From NCBI GenBank assembly GCA_018816735.1, contig JAHIVH010000034.1, positions 1-64,000 on the forward strand: DNA of 64,000 bases, in the 5' to 3' direction. The stretch is from Pseudomonadota bacterium. Lineage in GTDB: Bacteria; Desulfobacterota; Desulfobacteria; Desulfobacterales; JAHIVH01. The translations under genes and the position numbers were made by a program. Each line of letters opens with the position of its first letter. Position 1 is the first letter of the stretch. A model generated the notes under the pieces. It did not search any database and was not told where the DNA came from. It saw nothing but the letters and a program-made list of their open reading frames with translations. Shown one piece after another: positions 1-8,287 of this stretch.

Positions 1-264
1 AATCTCCCCTTGATACTTTCGGTAATGAAAAATCATATCCATCAAAAATACTCATGGGCTGGTGATAAAAAATTGCTTTTTGAGGGGATGTCTATCTCAT
101 AATTACGGGCAGAAATTTACCGTGAAAATCTATGTTGAATAGAAAAACGTAAAACCTGAATTTTGCAGGCATTGAGTTTGCCGTAGATGCAAGGCGCAGG
201 GTATGAAGCTGTATACCTATACCACGAATGCACGGTAACGTATCAAAAAAGGCAGTTCCATAGT
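1..264. other. Non-coding stretch at the window edge
   Basis: I see no supported gene here. It lies downstream of the minus-strand operon that ends at 265, so it may hold the end of that transcript. No GC-rich hairpin followed by a T-run (on the relevant strand) is evident. The left edge is cut by the window. Confidence 0.4.
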
Positions 265-1443
265 CTAACCGGAAATATCATTATCAGGCCTTGGAATTTT
301 GACAATAAACTGTTCACCGTCGATATCATTTATAAACTCGATATCCGGCTGTGATTCTATCGCCCGCTTGATACCGGAACCAAGTCCTTTGTAAGGCAAA
401 ATATGTACGGCATATGCAACTAATTGGTTATTTCTAATTACCGGATTACCATATTTAATTTCTTCCACCGTCAAGTTATTTGGCAGTTTCCCTGGGCTTA
501 TAATTTCAATCCTGTTGTCAAAAATCATTAAACGAATAGGTGAATTTTTAAAATAATCCCTGTGCAAAAGCGCATTCTGTAACAGCTCCTCAAGGGCAAT
601 CTTCGATATTTCCAAAATCCCAGGAGAATTGAAGTTTTGGTCTTGTTGCGTGTGTTTTAAATTAACATTGAAAAATCTTATTCCTTCATAGAACATATCC
701 GGTATTGTGCCGACTATATCTCTGCTATCTTTATATTCGTTTCCTCCGATACTGTTTCCCCAAAAAGATACCGCTTTAATGCAGAAGGCCTGTCTGTAGT
801 GCTGGGGTTCTTTTCCAAAAAATAATAAACCAGCAAGAGTTAATTGGTCTTTCCGTATAGCTTTTTTGATCTTTAGCGCTTTTTCAAAATCCAAATTTTT
901 CTCTTTGATTGTTTGTTGAAATTCTTTTTTAAAATATTGTTCGAATTTATCTTTATCGATATCTTTTATCGAACTTCCATACACTTCCATTTCATCTGCA
1001 GATAAATTTCCGCTGCTCTGAAACAAACGCAACATTTCCAAATTATCGGTAACGCGTCTTTTATCGGAACCCTGTTTCACCCAAACAGATAGATTGTTAT
1101 CCTTATAAGGTTTGTTAATTCCCTCCCTTATGTGAATAATCAAAACTTTTTTTGAACCTTTATTATCAACAGAAACAACTTCGGAAGTCACATAAATATT
1201 GGGAATTACTTTATTGGTTGCGATATTTCCTATTTGATTATTATACTCCTGGAGTTTATCATAGTCCAACCCTGTTATCTCCCCTGTCTTATCCTTAACT
1301 CCGATCAATATCATCCCCCCAAGAGAATTTGACATCGCCACCATTTCAGCAGCCAATTGATCAGGCGAAAATAAGTTAACTTTAAACTGCACCTTGCTTG
1401 TCTCGCCCATGTTTATTATGTCAAGCAGTTCGATGGCATTCAT
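265..1443 (-). CDS. AlbA_2 (Schlafen-type) domain protein with C-terminal GHKL-like ATP-binding region
   Basis: About 392 residues. The N-terminal part (roughly residues 10-110) has the AlbA_2 pattern: a KVQFKVN-type strand, then a segment that includes NSLGGMILIGV, followed by a glycine turn. The C-terminal third (around 270-385, with ELLQNALLHRDY and GKLPNNLTVEEI) matches the HATPase_c_4 region of RecG-like or Schlafen-related ATP-binding proteins. I chose the ATG at 1443 because it overlaps the upstream stop as ATGA and has GGAG nine bases upstream; an earlier ATG at 1458 has no ribosome-binding site. It is the second gene of an operon with a PHP-SMC ATPase and is translationally coupled to it. 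AlbA_2 proteins are known as nucleic-acid-binding regulators and also occur in phage-defence loci. Role here is inferred: sensor, regulator or effector of the pair. Confidence 0.8.
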   Translation of the reverse strand: MNAIELLDIINMGETSKVQFKVNLFSPDQLAAEMVAMSNSLGGMILIGVKDKTGEITGLDYDKLQEYNNQIGNIATNKVIPNIYVTSEVVSVDNKGSKKVLIIHIREGINKPYKDNNLSVWVKQGSDKRRVTDNLEMLRLFQSSGNLSADEMEVYGSSIKDIDKDKFEQYFKKEFQQTIKEKNLDFEKALKIKKAIRKDQLTLAGLLFFGKEPQHYRQAFCIKAVSFWGNSIGGNEYKDSRDIVGTIPDMFYEGIRFFNVNLKHTQQDQNFNSPGILEISKIALEELLQNALLHRDYFKNSPIRLMIFDNRIEIISPGKLPNNLTVEEIKYGNPVIRNNQLVAYAVHILPYKGLGSGIKRAIESQPDIEFINDIDGEQFIVKIPRPDNDISG

Positions 1444-4091
1444 TGTTTCAAACTCCATAATTCGTAAATATTTTTTCTTCTGTTAAAGGCTTCCTTGCCG
1501 CCTTCCATAATAGTTACGATCTGTTTCTGTGTGTCTTGGTTGTCTATCGTTCCGCCGTGGATCTCTATTTTTGATTCCGAATATCGACATGAAATTATTT
1601 TTTCGCTGTCACCCAACACAGGGATATTGGCATTGTGGGTAGCGAATATAAACTGCATGCTGCCTTTCAGCGATTTGATCGCCTTTATCACATCTTCGTA
1701 AATTGTCTGGTTGTCAAGGTCATCTTCAGGCTGATCGATGATCAGGACATCTGTCTCCTTTTGTGCGAGCAGGAATAATATTAATGCAGTCGCACGTTGG
1801 CCAAGCGAATGATCCTTCAGTGGTTTGTCGTTATATTTGATGGTAAACCTGTCTTCCACACGAAACGTCAGCAGATCGAGAAGATTATCGTAAAATCGTT
1901 TTCTAAATTCAGCCAACAGGTTTTCACTGATTTTCAGTGTGGCGTTTAAATTTTCAATATCCCTGAATATTTCAATAAAATCTTTATATTGGTTGGTGAT
2001 AATATCATATGTTGCCCCTCGTAATCCTGAGCCTTTAAATACCTCTTTTAGTTTTAAATCAAAAATATCTTTCCGGCCTTTATATTCAACAGAGATTGAA
2101 AGAGAGCTTTCGTATTCATTTATTCTACTGACCTCTTTTTCTAAAATTTTATACTCTTCATGCCATAGATTATTTAGATCCGCGACCTTATCGTTAAGCA
2201 ATATTTTATATTCAAATATTCTCTTTTCCGATTTTTCGATCTCTACAAGCTTTAGTTTTGATGTTTCAAGATTCCGGTTTAGTTTAAGAAATTCATCCGG
2301 ATTAAGATTGGGAGGAATATCAATTTCTCGTTTTATCTTTGCAAAATCCTCTTTAAGGTTCTCCTTTTTTTCCTGTAATTTTTGATAAAGCGCCTTAAAC
2401 GCCTTTTCGTATTTTTCGGTATTGGTTTTAATATCATTTAATTTATTGAATTCAGGCGTGAGTTGTTCAACTATTTCTTTTGCCTCCAGAAAAATTTCCT
2501 TATTCTCATCAGACTCAAATGTAGTCTGGTTAAAAAAAGGCAGAAAATTATTTATAATGGCCTCAATCTCATTTCTAAATTTTGATATCTCAGCCAATGT
2601 TTCGTTAAAACGTCTTACATCAGAATCGAATCTGCTCTGCTGGCGCAGTTTGTCTTCAACTCCATTTTCTTTGTATAGCGTAAGCTTGTATTCAGCACCT
2701 TTAATATTGGCGTCAATTTCCTTTTTCATTTCATCGAGATTATCCAGCTTTTTTAAAGCAGTTATTATCTCTTCAATTTCCAATATTTTTTTATCTATCC
2801 TGAATTTTATGCTTTCGAGCCTGTTTCCAATCAGTTTTTTAACGAGGTCCGCTTCAAAATTGACATGTTTATTCGATAAATCTTTTTGTCCAAAATAGAC
2901 AGGCATTTTAAAAACAGTATCTATGGACGGCGCATCAATACGTGTACCATTTTCAAAAATATCCTCTTTCTGCCCGTATATTTTTTCGATCGCATACTCT
3001 TTTTTGTGTTCATTGATAACTCTGATTATCACTTTCCCACCGCTTTTTAGCACATATTCAATGAGGCTGTTTTTGTACTCCCTGTCGCTTGCCTGGCTTC
3101 CCAATGAGATACCAAGGGTATAGCGCAGTATTTCAATAATTGAAGATTTACCACTTCCCCTGATACCGATAAAATTATTCAGTTCAGGTGAAAAATGAAT
3201 CTCTTTCCCGTCAAGCAATCCTCCCTCAAACGAAATGGATTTGATACAGGCATTGTCGATTTCCGGGTAAGTGTCATTTGATATACGGTTTTCTTTGTCG
3301 ATTAACGCATATTTAACCGCTTCAAAATTGAAATCGCCAATTTTCAAAAAACATTTTTTTTCAATTATATTAACATGTTGATCATTTTGTTTTCCACATA
3401 ACCCAATTTTATCAAGCTCTTTACAATCCGAGCCTTCAACAAAAGCAGGAAGTTCCTTTTCACTCCCAAACCAATTTATCAATCTGTCTTTTAAATCATT
3501 CGTCCTTAATTTTTGGAATGCAATGACATTTCTTTTAAACTGCTCATCCCCAGCAAGCCGTTGAATCCTTCCACCCTCCAATTCTTTACAAAAACCACAA
3601 TCCTGTTCTATATGTGCCATGATGACAAACGTATCACGACCTTCTTTACGATGATTGTCGAGTCTATTTAATAAATCTGATAGGTTATATTTGCATGGGA
3701 TATTAGCGTTTTCACGATTACTTATTCCTTCAAAAGCGGAATTAAGAAACTGATCAATAAAATTCTCGTTGTTTTTTATCCAATTCTCATAGTCAAAAGC
3801 AATTAAGACGTGGATTATATTTGCCCCATCATTTACTGAGAGTTCAACACCCGGCATTAAATAGATGTTTTCCTTAAGTGAATTTTTTCGAAGGGTTTTA
3901 TATTCTTCAAGATCAAATTTGTTGTGATTTGTGATCAGGCCTATTCCTATCTCTGCTTGTTTTAACTGGTCGATGTAATTTTTAATAAAATAGTCCTCAT
4001 CATCAGTATACTTGAATTCTTTGTCCGCCTTTGTATGCAGATGAAAATCCGCTTTCAACCAAATAGACCCGTTTATAAATGTATTTATCAT
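1440..4091 (-). CDS. PHP-domain plus SMC/RecN-like ATPase (TrlF / Ppl-like), putative defence protein
   Basis: 883 residues. The N-terminal PHP domain shows the metal-binding HLHT at 17-20, NHN at 55-57, an MAH motif near 158-160 and EGSD near 219-222. An ABC/SMC ATPase follows: Walker A GIRGSGKSS at 309-317, a long coiled-coil-rich middle (about 400-700), a SLGQRA signature near 775, Walker B VLIIDQPEDDLDN and a C-terminal ATHNANIPV switch. PHP phosphoesterase plus SMC-like ATPase is the architecture of TrlF proteins and of the Ppl anti-phage system described by Gao and co-workers (2020). The start at 4091 has AAGGTGA upstream. It overlaps the AlbA_2 gene by 4 bp. Role (a phage-sensing nuclease or phosphoesterase driven by ATP) is inferred; the fold assignment is firm. 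AT-rich composition suggests horizontal acquisition. Confidence 0.85.
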   Translation of the reverse strand: MINTFINGSIWLKADFHLHTKADKEFKYTDDEDYFIKNYIDQLKQAEIGIGLITNHNKFDLEEYKTLRKNSLKENIYLMPGVELSVNDGANIIHVLIAFDYENWIKNNENFIDQFLNSAFEGISNRENANIPCKYNLSDLLNRLDNHRKEGRDTFVIMAHIEQDCGFCKELEGGRIQRLAGDEQFKRNVIAFQKLRTNDLKDRLINWFGSEKELPAFVEGSDCKELDKIGLCGKQNDQHVNIIEKKCFLKIGDFNFEAVKYALIDKENRISNDTYPEIDNACIKSISFEGGLLDGKEIHFSPELNNFIGIRGSGKSSIIEILRYTLGISLGSQASDREYKNSLIEYVLKSGGKVIIRVINEHKKEYAIEKIYGQKEDIFENGTRIDAPSIDTVFKMPVYFGQKDLSNKHVNFEADLVKKLIGNRLESIKFRIDKKILEIEEIITALKKLDNLDEMKKEIDANIKGAEYKLTLYKENGVEDKLRQQSRFDSDVRRFNETLAEISKFRNEIEAIINNFLPFFNQTTFESDENKEIFLEAKEIVEQLTPEFNKLNDIKTNTEKYEKAFKALYQKLQEKKENLKEDFAKIKREIDIPPNLNPDEFLKLNRNLETSKLKLVEIEKSEKRIFEYKILLNDKVADLNNLWHEEYKILEKEVSRINEYESSLSISVEYKGRKDIFDLKLKEVFKGSGLRGATYDIITNQYKDFIEIFRDIENLNATLKISENLLAEFRKRFYDNLLDLLTFRVEDRFTIKYNDKPLKDHSLGQRATALILFLLAQKETDVLIIDQPEDDLDNQTIYEDVIKAIKSLKGSMQFIFATHNANIPVLGDSEKIISCRYSESKIEIHGGTIDNQDTQKQIVTIMEGGKEAFNRRKNIYELWSLKQ

Positions 4092-4521
4092 TGTTCACCT
4101 TCGACATCTTAAAGATTGAGAATAATAGGTAATATTATTCATCGAACTTCAGCACATGATAAGTGAAAAATAACAACAAGTATAGGAAAAAATAAGGTTT
4201 TTCATTAATTTCGCGATTTTTAACAAACTTTTTCGGCTTCAACGAAGTTATTTGTTTTTAGGTGCCTTGAAAAAATGATAAACTCGTAAAAAGTCCGATC
4301 TGGGCTATTTGAAATGACATAACCAAATGATATTATTAATAGTAAATTTTCGATTTTCAACTTTTTGCGAGATCGTAAAAAAATAATAGATGGCGGTAAA
4401 TTGGGTTGTATCAAAAATCAACTTTTATTTTCCCTTTTTATCATCCCGCCCTCTTCATTATTTGCTGTTTTTGTAGAAATAAAATTTCTGTTTGCATAAT
4501 CAAAAGTATGATTTCCTTTAT
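4092..4521. other. AT-rich intergenic stretch
   Basis: 430 bp upstream of the PHP-ATPase operon and downstream of endonuclease IV. It should contain the promoter of the defence-like operon and the end of the nfo transcript. A 64-codon minus-strand open frame at 4220-4414 has no recognisable similarity and is not called. No convincing sigma-70 promoter or terminator could be fixed by eye. Confidence 0.4.
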
Positions 4522-5472
4522 TTAGCCCTTGACCCGACTTTTATTGGGTTGAAAATGTAAATTCCTGAGCTGTTTCAGATTCACCGCATCCCAGTCCTTG
4601 CCCTTCTTTCGGCTGTCTTCTTTGGGGGTTTCGATGATTTTTGGGATATGGGATAGTCGGGTGTCGTTCATGATCATTTTGAAGGCATTGATACCGATAC
4701 ACCCCTTGCCAATGTGCTCATGCCGGTCCACACGGGCGCCAAGGTCTTTTTTTGAATCGTTCACGTGAATCAGTTTGAGTTGTGAGAATCCGACAACAGC
4801 GTCAAACCGGTCCATTGTTTTTTTATAGGTTGTCTCGGTTCGGATATCGTAACCAGCAGCAAAAATATGGCTGGTATCCAGACACACCCCCAATCGTTCC
4901 GGTTTGGCAAGGGTGTCCAAAATTTCCGCAATCTGTTCAAATGTATGGCCGATACTGTACCCCTGGCCTGCGGTTGTTTCAAGCAAAAGATAAGGGCCAT
5001 CGTTTTCAGTGTTTTCAAGGACTTCACGGATACCTTCAACAACCAGTCGAGCCCCTTGCACCTCCCCCTCACCCTTGTGCGACCCGGGATGAAGTACTAT
5101 GGCGGAGAGTCCCAATTCCCTGGATCGATTCATCTCCTGGATGAGTGCGTCTCTCGACTTTTTAACAATATCACGATCAGGAGAGGCAAGGTTGATCAGG
5201 TAAGAGGTGTGTGATGCGATCGATTGAATGTTATACGCTTTCCGGGCGTGTTGAAACCGCTTAATCTCTTCACCGGAAAGATGACGTTCCCGCCAGGTAC
5301 TGGCGTTTTTCGTAAAAATCTGACACACGGTGCAATGATAGAAAAACGCTTCTTTAAGCGCGTTTTCAAGTCCGCCTGCAATTGAAAAATGAGCCCCCAG
5401 CAAATCTTTCTCCATAAGAATTTTTCTCGAACCGTTGTTTTGTTTCATGGTTATATCCATATGCGGAAACAT
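4522..5472 (-). CDS. nfo: Endonuclease IV (deoxyribonuclease IV), AP endonuclease
   Basis: Base-excision-repair AP endonuclease of the AP_endonuc_2 TIM-barrel family. It cleaves 5' to abasic sites using three zinc ions. Visible hallmarks are LGAHFSIAGG near the N-terminus, IVLHPGS, LLETTAGQG, GVCLDTSHIFAAGYD, LIHVNDSK, RHEHIGKGCIG and a C-terminal IIETPKE, which together supply the His/Glu/Asp metal ligands. Usual length is about 280-290 residues. The open frame gives 316, so the true start is probably internal: Met9 at 5448 has GGA ten bases upstream, and Met20 at 5415 directly precedes the conserved LGAHFS. It is monocistronic, with a divergent Fe-S protein upstream. The family assignment is secure; only the start is uncertain. 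Confidence 0.95.
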   Translation of the reverse strand: MFPHMDITMKQNNGSRKILMEKDLLGAHFSIAGGLENALKEAFFYHCTVCQIFTKNASTWRERHLSGEEIKRFQHARKAYNIQSIASHTSYLINLASPDRDIVKKSRDALIQEMNRSRELGLSAIVLHPGSHKGEGEVQGARLVVEGIREVLENTENDGPYLLLETTAGQGYSIGHTFEQIAEILDTLAKPERLGVCLDTSHIFAAGYDIRTETTYKKTMDRFDAVVGFSQLKLIHVNDSKKDLGARVDRHEHIGKGCIGINAFKMIMNDTRLSHIPKIIETPKEDSRKKGKDWDAVNLKQLRNLHFQPNKSRVKG

Positions 5473-5567
5473 AAAATTTGACCTTATCCTCCAAATGGGG
5501 GATTCTTTTTATTTAAAAATATGCTTTCTACTGGACAAAGAATATATCAAAACTCAGAGGAGGACAT

Positions 5568-6083
5568 ATGTCAATCAACGGATATACAGATTTTTCTCTA
5601 GAATCCCCAGGGTGTCACCCAGGAACCCTTCTCTATAGTGCCCGTTTCAAGCTTGATGGTGACGTTACCGGTTTGTTCCCATACCTCAATGCTGTTTTAG
5701 ATAAAGCGAGCTATTATGAAAAGCCGCTCAACATCCAGTTTCAACTGGAGGGTATCCGGTGCGCCCTGTATCCGGACTATGCGGCTGCCGCACCTTTTGA
5801 AAATCAGGACCAGGCCAAAAAATTTATCAGTTGCCTGATCGATTTTCTGAATGATCTGAATAGCAAGAAGGATTCAATCACGCCTGATCATCGATATTAT
5901 AGACCCATTCCCGTTATCAACATTTATAAACTTCTACCTGGAACCAACTGCAAGGCCTGCGGTTTTGCCGCCTGCATGGCATTTGCCGCATCTCTCAGTA
6001 AAGGTGAATCGCGACCCGATCAGTGTCCTGGCCTGATCGATCCTGAGTCTTCTCAGGTCTTGGCTTTAATTTTATCCGTGTAG
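5568..6083 (+). CDS. 4Fe-4S protein with C-terminal CFeSP/RnfB-type Fe-S domain
   Basis: 171 residues, preceded by a strong AGGAGG. The C-terminus carries a C-x2-C-x4-C-x16-C pattern (CKACGFAAC then DQCP). This is the Fe-S domain found at the N-terminus of corrinoid iron-sulfur protein subunits and in RnfB. The N-terminal 120 residues (LYSARFKLDGDVTGLFPYLNAV) resemble small Fe-S proteins I associate with sulfate reducers, but I cannot name them. A single 4Fe-4S cluster carrier for electron transfer or for corrinoid activation is plausible. The 3' end overlaps the opposing ABC-F gene by 31 bp, tail to tail. Function is inferred; metal binding is well supported by the cysteine spacing. Confidence 0.75.
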   Translation: MSINGYTDFSLESPGCHPGTLLYSARFKLDGDVTGLFPYLNAVLDKASYYEKPLNIQFQLEGIRCALYPDYAAAAPFENQDQAKKFISCLIDFLNDLNSKKDSITPDHRYYRPIPVINIYKLLPGTNCKACGFAACMAFAASLSKGESRPDQCPGLIDPESSQVLALILSV

Positions 6084-7678
6084 TATTCGTAGTTGCCTTC
6101 GTAAGCAATCATCTCACCGTGATCGATGGCAAAGACCCGGGAGACCAGGGATCTGAGAAAATGACGGTCATGGCTCACGATGACGATAGTGCCGGCAAAC
6201 GATTTCAGGGCTTCCAGGAGGACCTCTCTGGCCAGAATATCCAGGTGGTTGGTGGGTTCATCAAGAATCAGGAGGTTGATGGGCCGACCGAGAAGCGTGG
6301 CAAGGACGACCCGGCTTTTTTCACCTCCGGAGAGCATCTGCACCCGTTTTTCAACATCGTCTCCCTGAAATAGAAACGCGGCCAGGAGATTTCTCACAAC
6401 GCCCATGCTGGCCATGGGCAGGGCGTCCTGCACGGTTTCAAAAACGGTTTTCCTGGGATCAAGAATGTCCATGGCATGCTGACTGAAATAACCGGTGCTG
6501 ACATTTGCCCCGATGGTCACCGTGCCGCTTGTGGCCTGGGTTTTTTCGGCCAGAACTTTGAGGAATGTGGATTTTCCGGCGCCGTTCACACCGACCACCG
6601 CAATTTTATCTCCCCGCCTGATCATGCCGGAAATACCGCTGAACACGGATTTGTTTTTCCCATCCGGAAGCGGCCATATTTTTCCAACGTCTGAGAGTGC
6701 GATCACGTCATCGCCGGAACGCGGGGGCTCGGAGAATGAAAAGGCAATCCGTCTCTGCTCGGGTGGAATTTCAATACGTTCGATTTTTTCAATTTTTTTA
6801 ATCCGCGACTGGACCTGGGATGCGTGGGAAGCCCTTGCCGCAAACCTTGCAATAAACTCTTCCTCTTTGGCCAGCATTTCCTGCTGGCGCCGATAGGTGG
6901 CCAGAAGCTGCTCACGCCGGATTTCTCGTTCTTTGATATAAAAATCGTAATTTCCCGTATAAAGGGTGACCGTATGGTTCGCCACTTCCACGATGCGGGT
7001 GACCAGACGGTTCATGAAATCATGATCGTGACAGGTCATGAGCACAGCCCCTTTAAAATCATTGGCAAGCCAGTTTTCAAGCCAGATAATGGATTCCATA
7101 TCCAGATGGTTGGTTGGCTCATCCAAAAGCAGCACATCCGGTTGAACGGTGAGAATTTTAGCCAGGGCGATTCTCATCTTCCAGCCCCCGCTGAAGGATT
7201 CCACAGGACGATGATAATCATCAGGCCCTATACCAAGACCTGTTAAAATGACCTGGGCACGGCTTTCAAGATCGTATCCGCCCCTATGCTCAAATGCCTC
7301 CACTTTGTTTCCATAGTGTTCGAGCAGAGCAGCCATGGCATCATCGTCCATAGGGATCGCCATTTCCTGTTCCATGGCCCTGATTTCCTTTCCCAGCAAA
7401 ACCACATCAGACGCTTCCGCCATGACCTCTTTAAGGGCACTTCGCCCTTTCATCTCTCCAACATCCTGAGAAAAATAGCCTATTTTTATATTTTTTGCAT
7501 AAATGATATCGCCTTTATCCGGCTCTTCTTCCCTGGTGATCAGTCGGAAAATGGTGGTTTTCCCGGCCCCGTTCGGACCTACCATTCCTGTGCATGTTCC
7601 GGGTAGAATCTGGCAACTTGCGTTGGTGAAAAGAATCTGCGAACCGTGTTGCTTGCATATACTATTTAGATGTATCAT
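6053..7678 (-). CDS. ABC-F family ATPase (YheS/Uup/EttA type)
   Basis: 541 residues with two ABC ATPase cassettes and no membrane domain, which defines ABC-F proteins acting on the ribosome. Cassette 1 has Walker A GPNGAGKTT, signature SGGWKM and Walker B VLLLDEPTNHLD. Cassette 2 has GVNGAGKST, SGGEKSR and LLILDEPTNHLD. A charged linker of about 80 residues (KEREIRREQLL through KIEKIERIEIPP) matches the P-site tRNA interaction motif region. It probably relieves stalled or difficult translation. The subfamily (Uup, YheS, YbiT or a resistance type) cannot be settled by eye, and no antibiotic-resistance context is visible. The end overlaps the convergent Fe-S gene by 31 bp. Confidence 0.92.
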   Translation of the reverse strand: MIHLNSICKQHGSQILFTNASCQILPGTCTGMVGPNGAGKTTIFRLITREEEPDKGDIIYAKNIKIGYFSQDVGEMKGRSALKEVMAEASDVVLLGKEIRAMEQEMAIPMDDDAMAALLEHYGNKVEAFEHRGGYDLESRAQVILTGLGIGPDDYHRPVESFSGGWKMRIALAKILTVQPDVLLLDEPTNHLDMESIIWLENWLANDFKGAVLMTCHDHDFMNRLVTRIVEVANHTVTLYTGNYDFYIKEREIRREQLLATYRRQQEMLAKEEEFIARFAARASHASQVQSRIKKIEKIERIEIPPEQRRIAFSFSEPPRSGDDVIALSDVGKIWPLPDGKNKSVFSGISGMIRRGDKIAVVGVNGAGKSTFLKVLAEKTQATSGTVTIGANVSTGYFSQHAMDILDPRKTVFETVQDALPMASMGVVRNLLAAFLFQGDDVEKRVQMLSGGEKSRVVLATLLGRPINLLILDEPTNHLDILAREVLLEALKSFAGTIVIVSHDRHFLRSLVSRVFAIDHGEMIAYEGNYEYYTDKIKAKT

Positions 7679-7796
7679 CGTTTATTAAACCCCGTTAAAA
7701 AACTGAAGCCTTATCACAGGGTGTCCTGACAGGGCAAGATGATTCTTATATATGAAGCTTAGGATACTTTTGCTGATTCATCTGCAATAAGAATTG

Positions 7797-8225
7797 TTAT
7801 CCCCATTTATTTATTAAAGGATAAATCTTACATGCAACGCAGAATCTGAAAATCGCCTCAAGACCGGCACAAATCATAAACAATGATCCCACAGCCAGCC
7901 CCATGGCCCGGGAATCGATCAAATGAGATATCGCGATCATGCAACAAAATATAAACCCGATCTTTGCAGCAAAAATTTTAGGACCGGCATTCACCATTAA
8001 CGGTTTGATTTTAAAGACACCCAGAATAGTTTTGCTCACAGCACCATAAAAGCTATATGAAGGGTCAAGAAAGCCGCGTATAAAAAAATCAGCCGTTAGA
8101 ACCCATATGATCCATTTATTATCCGTGAAGAAAAACAGCAGCATGGAAAAAATTGCCAACGCTGCATTTATTTGTCCAGCCCTTTCATTTATCTGACTGA
8201 ACGATATGGGACACATTTCTTTCAT
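7797..8225 (-). CDS. DUF4395 family integral membrane protein
   Basis: 142 residues with about four hydrophobic segments (near 20-38, 43-55, 80-100 and 108-125). The N-terminal CPISFSQINERAGQINAAL and the internal FIRGFLDPSYSFYGAV match the DUF4395 pattern, and there is a late FCVACKIYP cysteine pair. The function of DUF4395 is unknown. It often lies near thioredoxin, rhodanese or sulfur-related genes, and the cysteines suggest a redox link. It starts 62 bp after the GMC oxidoreductase stop on the same strand, so it may be the last gene of the large operon. AAGGAA lies ten bases before the ATG. Confidence 0.75.
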   Translation of the reverse strand: MKEMCPISFSQINERAGQINAALAIFSMLLFFFTDNKWIIWVLTADFFIRGFLDPSYSFYGAVSKTILGVFKIKPLMVNAGPKIFAAKIGFIFCCMIAISHLIDSRAMGLAVGSLFMICAGLEAIFRFCVACKIYPLINKWG

Positions 8226-8287
8226 AACAGGAAATTCCTTTTTTATAACATTAAGATATCTATATCACATTGAGAGTCGATATTGTT

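Noticed and set aside
4220..4414. Small minus-strand open frame of 64 codons in the intergenic region before the PHP-ATPase operon.
   Set aside because: No ribosome-binding site, no recognisable similarity and a composition like the surrounding AT-rich DNA.
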